From contig JAKAAZ010000169.1 in NCBI GenBank assembly GCA_021802085.1, positions 1 to 8,001 on the forward strand: 8,001 nucleotides of DNA, given 5' to 3'. A program made the position numbers and the translations under genes. Position 1 is the stretch's first letter; each line of letters begins with the position of its first letter. Below the pieces are notes generated by a model, which searched no databases, had not been told where the DNA came from, and saw only the letters and a program-made list of their open reading frames with translations. The stretch is from Acidobacteriota bacterium (GTDB lineage Bacteria; Acidobacteriota; Terriglobia; Terriglobales; Acidobacteriaceae). Shown here in pieces: positions 4,597-8,001 of the stretch.

Positions 4597-6525
4597 ATGC
4601 TTCGATCCGCCACAATACGTTGGGGAACCATGTTCGGCGCACTGGCCATGGTGCCTGTTTTGCTCGCGCAGCAACCTACTAAAGCGAGCACCGAGGCTGT
4701 GCTGCGAATCCAGACGGATAAGTGGATCGCAAAAGTGAGTCCTACGCTCTACGGGCTGATGACTGAGGAGATCAATCATTCCTACGACGGCGGAATCTAC
4801 GCGGAGCTGGTGCGCAACCGTGCGTTTCAGGACAATCCGAATCGTCCAGAGCATTGGCGGATCGTACGGGATGGAAATTCGCGCGCTTCCATGCAGCTCG
4901 ATAAGTCCGCCGGGCCCAGCGCTGCGGTAAGCAGCAGCCTGAAGCTAACTGTGGAACGGGCCGACGCCGCCGATCCAGCCGGCATCGCCAACAACGGCTA
5001 TTGGGGCATTCCCCTTCAAGCCAATACGACCTACGCGGGATCGTTCTATGCCAAGGCAGATAACGACGCGACCGGGCCGCTGACGATGAGCCTTGTGAGC
5101 AACAACACCGGCTCTATGGTCGCGACGGCCTCGGTGCCATCGCTGACGTCGGAGTGGAAGCAATATAAAGTGATGCTGCAAACCGCGCAGATTACACCCT
5201 CCGAGAGCAATCATCTTGTGTTGTCGGTCACGCGACCAGGAGCAGTCTGGTTCAGTCTCGTGTCCCTGTTTCCGCCAACATATAAAAATACAGCCAATGG
5301 CAACCGCATCGATTTGATGAAGAAGCTGGCCGCCATGCATCCGGTATTTTTGCGGCTGCCCGGTGGAAATTTTCTAGAAGGCGATCACATCCAGGACTGG
5401 TATGGCTGGAAGAAAACGATTGGCCCGCTGGTGGATCGTCCCACCCATCCAAGTCCCTGGGGCTATCGCAGCTCGGATGGACTGGGGCTGCTGGAATTTC
5501 TGGAATGGTGCCAGGACCTGCACATGCAGCCGGTGCTCGCTGTGTATGCCGGCTACTCCTTGAAACATGAGCATGTAAATCCGGGACCGGATCTGGATCC
5601 CTATGTGCAGAGCGCCCTCGATGAAATCCAATATGTCATGGGCAGCAGCGATACAAAATGGGGTGCTGTGCGCGCCAAAGACGGCCATCCCGCTCCTTTT
5701 CCGCTCACCTACGTCGAGGTTGGCAATGAAGACTGGTTCGATACATCCGGCAGCTACGATGCCAGGTTTGCGCAGTTCTTCGATGCGATCAAGAAGGCAT
5801 ATCCCCGCCTGCAGTTGATCGCGACCACTCCGGTCAAGAGTCGCATCCCGGATGTGCTCGACGACCATTTCTATCGGACAGCGGAGCAGTTTTTCCAGGA
5901 CACGCATCATTACGACAAGACGGACCGAAGTGGCCCGAAGATATTTGTAGGAGAGTGGGCCACGCGAGAGGGCTCGCCCACTCCAGACATGGGTGCGGCG
6001 CTGGCCGATGCCGCCTGGATGACCGGCATCGAGCGCAACAGCGACATCGTCATTATGTCGAGTTATGCTCCGCTGTTCATCAACGTAAATCCTGGAGCAT
6101 CGCAATGGGTCCCGGATCTGATCGGCTACGATGCAGTCGATAGTTATGGTTCGCCCAGCTACTACGCCCAGGTAATGTTTAGCAATCACCTTGGCAATGA
6201 GGTGCTGGATTCCAGCCTGACCGGTGCGCCGCCCCTGCTTTTTTATTCTGTAACGCGCGACACTGTGAAGCAAACGCTGTATCTGAAGGTGGTCAATGCT
6301 TCCTCGAGGCCGCAGCTGCTCGACATCCAATTAATCGGGAAGGATCAGCCCACCGGAACGGCTACAATCACTACCTTGAGCGGACATTCCATGGAGGAAA
6401 CCAACTCGCTCGGTAATCCTGCAAGAATCGTCCCGGTCAAAAGCACGAGCACGCGCATTTCCTCCGACTTGCACCGCGTGTTTCCGGCATACTCAATTGA
6501 GGTAATCGAAGTTCATTTGCGATAG
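4597..6525 (+). CDS. Secreted GH51 alpha-L-arabinofuranosidase with inserted carbohydrate-binding-like domain
   Basis: This 642-residue protein would remove terminal alpha-L-arabinofuranosyl units from arabinan, arabinoxylan or related side chains. Residues 1 to about 24 form a signal peptide (R-W, hydrophobic stretch, L-L-A then Q-Q), so it acts in the periplasm or outside. The GH51 opening is clear at 52-78: Y-G-L-M-T-E-E-I-N-H-S-Y-D-G-G-I-Y-A-E-L. Residues about 84-225 form a beta-rich, CBM4/9-like jelly-roll insertion (G-Y-W-G-I-P-L near 134, S-F-Y-A-K). The barrel resumes with F-L-R-L-P-G-G-N-F-L-E-G (251-262). The acid/base is Glu378 in V-E-V-G-N-E-D and the nucleophile Glu453 in F-V-G-E-W-A. 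A beta domain (about 500-642) ends the protein, as usual for the family. GGAG at 4585-4588 supports ATG 4597. The gene lies 11 bases before the epimerase gene. No lesion is visible. Confidence 0.93.
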   Translation: MLRSATIRWGTMFGALAMVPVLLAQQPTKASTEAVLRIQTDKWIAKVSPTLYGLMTEEINHSYDGGIYAELVRNRAFQDNPNRPEHWRIVRDGNSRASMQLDKSAGPSAAVSSSLKLTVERADAADPAGIANNGYWGIPLQANTTYAGSFYAKADNDATGPLTMSLVSNNTGSMVATASVPSLTSEWKQYKVMLQTAQITPSESNHLVLSVTRPGAVWFSLVSLFPPTYKNTANGNRIDLMKKLAAMHPVFLRLPGGNFLEGDHIQDWYGWKKTIGPLVDRPTHPSPWGYRSSDGLGLLEFLEWCQDLHMQPVLAVYAGYSLKHEHVNPGPDLDPYVQSALDEIQYVMGSSDTKWGAVRAKDGHPAPFPLTYVEVGNEDWFDTSGSYDARFAQFFDAIKKAYPRLQLIATTPVKSRIPDVLDDHFYRTAEQFFQDTHHYDKTDRSGPKIFVGEWATREGSPTPDMGAALADAAWMTGIERNSDIVIMSSYAPLFINVNPGASQWVPDLIGYDAVDSYGSPSYYAQVMFSNHLGNEVLDSSLTGAPPLLFYSVTRDTVKQTLYLKVVNASSRPQLLDIQLIGKDQPTGTATITTLSGHSMEETNSLGNPARIVPVKSTSTRISSDLHRVFPAYSIEVIEVHLR

Positions 6526-6536
6526 GGGAGTTATCG

Positions 6537-7673
6537 GTGGCTATCTTTCGGGCAGGCGGTAAAGCATTCGCGTGTATTTGCTTGCTGTGCATCATCGGTT
6601 TCCAGGGGTTGTGTATGCAAGGGGAAATAACAAAGTCGGTTTTCGGCACGATGCCGGACGGAACAGCAATCTACATTTTCACGCTGCAGGAAGGCGCCCT
6701 CAAGGCCCGCATCATGACCTATGGCGCTCGTCTTGTCTCGCTGGAAGTGCCCGATAGAAATGGCAAAGTGGCAGATGTCGTGCTCGGGTATGACTCCCTG
6801 ACGCCTTATACCGCCGATTCGAAAACCTACTTTGGGGCCATCGTAGGGCGCTACGCCAATCGCATCGGCCATGGAACATTTCTGCTGGATGGAAAGCGAT
6901 ATCATCTGCCAAAAAACGATGGCGACAACACTCTACATGGTGGAACAGTGGGGTTTGACAAACGTGTGTGGACTGCCCACGAAATTCCGCACGGCGTGGA
7001 GTTGGCTCTCATCAGCAAGAATGGAGATCAGGGCTTTCCCGGGACTCTCACCGCTCAGGTACGCTACACCCTTACCCCCGATGCGTTGAAGATCGAATAT
7101 TTCGCGACAACGGATGCCGATACCGTCTTGAACCTGACCAACCACAGTTATTTCAATCTGGCTGGGGAAGGGCAAGGGAATATCCTGAATGACGTTCTCA
7201 CCATTCCAGCCGAACGCTACACTCCCGTCAATGCGGGACTGATTCCTACGGGACAATTAGCCCCGGTTGCCGACACCCCGTTTGATTTCCGTACGCCAAC
7301 GCCCGTCGGCAAACGAATCGACCAGGACAATGAACAACTCCATTTCGCAAAAGGCTATGACGAAAATTTCGTCCTGAACCGCCGCAGCGACGGTCAATCT
7401 CTCCACGAAGCTGCCCGTGTGCTAGACCCGCAGACTGGGCGCATGCTGGTTGTCAAAACAACCCAGCCCGGGATCCAGTTCTATTCCGGAAATTTCCTCG
7501 ACGGAACAACCCCTGGCAAGAACGGGCATATCTATGGGAAACATGCCGCATTGTGTCTCGAAACCCAGCATTTCCCGGACTCTCCCAACCATCCCGACTT
7601 TCCGTCAACTGAGCTCAAGCCGGGACAAACATTCCATAGCATCACAGAATATATTTTCTCGACCGAGAAATGA
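6537..7673 (+). CDS. galM: Exported aldose 1-epimerase (mutarotase, GalM family)
   Basis: The 378-residue product interconverts alpha and beta anomers of aldoses. Start GTG 6537 is preceded by GGGGAG (6525-6530), which overlaps the GH51 stop codon and indicates translational coupling. Residues about 8-27 are a hydrophobic, cysteine-rich export signal; no proper lipobox is seen, so I infer a periplasmic enzyme, either soluble or held by an uncleaved anchor. GalM landmarks are V-G-R-Y-A-N-R-I (103-110), N-T-L-H-G-G with His134, T-N-H-S-Y-F-N-L with the general acid His203, G-Y-D-E-N-F (273-278) and L-E-T-Q-H-F-P-D-S-P-N with the catalytic base Glu342. The core length is normal for the family. 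Next to an arabinofuranosidase it probably handles released arabinose and other aldoses before uptake. The gene looks intact and ends at TGA 7671-7673. Confidence 0.93.
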   Translation: MAIFRAGGKAFACICLLCIIGFQGLCMQGEITKSVFGTMPDGTAIYIFTLQEGALKARIMTYGARLVSLEVPDRNGKVADVVLGYDSLTPYTADSKTYFGAIVGRYANRIGHGTFLLDGKRYHLPKNDGDNTLHGGTVGFDKRVWTAHEIPHGVELALISKNGDQGFPGTLTAQVRYTLTPDALKIEYFATTDADTVLNLTNHSYFNLAGEGQGNILNDVLTIPAERYTPVNAGLIPTGQLAPVADTPFDFRTPTPVGKRIDQDNEQLHFAKGYDENFVLNRRSDGQSLHEAARVLDPQTGRMLVVKTTQPGIQFYSGNFLDGTTPGKNGHIYGKHAALCLETQHFPDSPNHPDFPSTELKPGQTFHSITEYIFSTEK

Positions 7674-7735
7674 CATGACCCCGGAAAAACAGCTCCCTTC
7701 GCTCGGGAATTGAAAATCGGCAAGGAAGACGTGTG

Positions 7736-7756
7736 ATGACCGAAGCGGTATGGTAG
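7736..7756 (+). pseudogene. Possible truncated start of a third operon gene
   Basis: AAGGAAG (7722-7728) lies seven bases before ATG 7736, 62 bases after the epimerase stop. The frame gives M-T-E-A-V-W and then TAG at 7754-7756. From about 7753 the sequence changes character and reads TAGTGTCC..., which may be the edge of an inserted element. If so, this is the stump of the next gene in the arabinose operon. Six codons are too few to identify anything. Confidence 0.25.
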
Positions 7757-7875
7757 TGTCCAGAATTTTTCGCACTTTCAATTTCAACTTCAGCACTGGA
7801 AGGTTGTTGGTTGAGGTTGATTCGGCAGTGTCCCCCATGGGTGCACTGCCGAGCGCTCAGGCGATGGCCATGAGT
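7757..7875. other. Transposon-junction sequence with no supported gene
   Basis: Between the possible operon stump and the IS110 fragment no plus-strand gene is supported. On the minus strand a short frame ending at TGA 7859-7857 reads W-G-T-K-R-Y-L-Q-M-S-R-L-A-E-L-M, which looks protein-like and could be the last ~25 residues of another transposase-type protein. Its upstream part runs into the IS110 fragment in a different frame. I could not assign a family. Confidence 0.35.
7822..7852. terminator. Strong hairpin, probable terminator-like or element-end palindrome
   Basis: TCGGCAGTG (7822-7830) and CACTGCCGA (7844-7852) are perfect nine-base inverted arms. Within the 13-base loop a CCC/GGG pairing can extend the stem. 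On the minus strand the hairpin begins five bases after the TGA at 7859-7857, where a terminator would be expected, but no T run follows on either strand. It might also be part of an IS end or a dispersed palindromic repeat. Confidence 0.5.
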
Positions 7876-8001
7876 TCAGCCAACCGACTCATCTGTAAAT
7901 AACGCTTGGTCCCCCATTGGGTGGCGGCCACATGGGCGCACCGCAACTTCGCCGCGCCGGTTGAGTCCAACCAAATGAAAACCTGTCGTACCTAGATCAA
8001 T
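7876..8001 (-). pseudogene. N-terminal fragment of a second IS110-type transposase, start beyond right edge
   Basis: From position 8001 leftwards the minus strand reads I-D-L-G-T-T-G-F-H-L-V-G-L-N-R-R-G-E-V-A-V-R, the usual opening of IS110-family transposases, with the Asp being the first residue of the DEDD site. The true start lies just outside the window. After V-R (about 7936) the expected continuation is absent; the frame goes on for about 19 unrelated residues to TGA 7878-7876. The gene is therefore truncated. It cannot be the missing front of the chimeric IS110 part by simple fusion, since it looks like a different subgroup. The call rests on about 22 residues. Confidence 0.6.

Noticed and set aside
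5374..6330. Minus-strand open frame of 318 codons opposite the arabinofuranosidase
   Set aside because: It is fully antisense to a gene with all GH51 catalytic motifs and has no ribosome binding site or domain of its own.

Overview
The window looks like an accessory, decaying stretch of a soil-type bacterial chromosome, most likely an acidobacterium (Acidobacteriota, Terriglobia-like). That assignment is inferred from gene style: an exported GH51 arabinofuranosidase next to an exported aldose 1-epimerase, an orphan BlaI-type operator core, and many broken transposases. No rRNA, tRNA or phylogenetic marker is present to prove it.

Left part (1-2702). The 3' end of a class I/II aminotransferase gene is followed by a BlaI/CopY-like dyad with no intact gene behind it, then by nested transposon debris. 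This debris comprises a truncated IS701-like transposase N-terminus (402-508), a GT-rich non-coding stretch with a long imperfect inverted repeat, and a large minus-strand reading frame (862-2397). That frame is an in-frame chimera: its first ~213 residues are the DDE domain of an IS21 IstA transposase, and the remaining ~298 are the C-terminal two thirds of an IS110-family transposase. The proper istA start (2566) is cut off by a frameshift and an amber stop. The typical IS21 terminus with repeated inner motifs lies at 2627-2702. istB is missing.

Middle part (2703-4596). The C-terminal stub of an unknown plus-strand gene is cut by the IS21 end. Next is a minus-strand hipA-type kinase pseudogene with at least two frameshifts, a probable nonsense codon and a substituted catalytic aspartate. 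It is followed by the first ~39 codons of a trbB/virB11-like conjugation ATPase gene with a good ribosome binding site, after which the similarity stops abruptly. Together these suggest a degraded conjugative or integrative element. Positions 4162-4596 hold no convincing gene, only a weak terminator-like hairpin, a 12-codon ORF with a very good Shine-Dalgarno, and two dyads ahead of the next operon.

Right part (4597-8001). Two intact genes form an operon: a secreted GH51 alpha-L-arabinofuranosidase with an inserted carbohydrate-binding-like domain (4597-6525), and, 11 bases later, an exported aldose 1-epimerase (6537-7673). The first would release L-arabinose from hemicellulose or pectin side chains and the second would speed interconversion of the sugar's anomers, both outside the cytoplasm. 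A third operon gene may begin at 7736 but is broken after six codons. The window ends in more transposon debris, including a strong hairpin (7822-7852) and the N-terminus of another IS110-type transposase running off the right edge on the minus strand.
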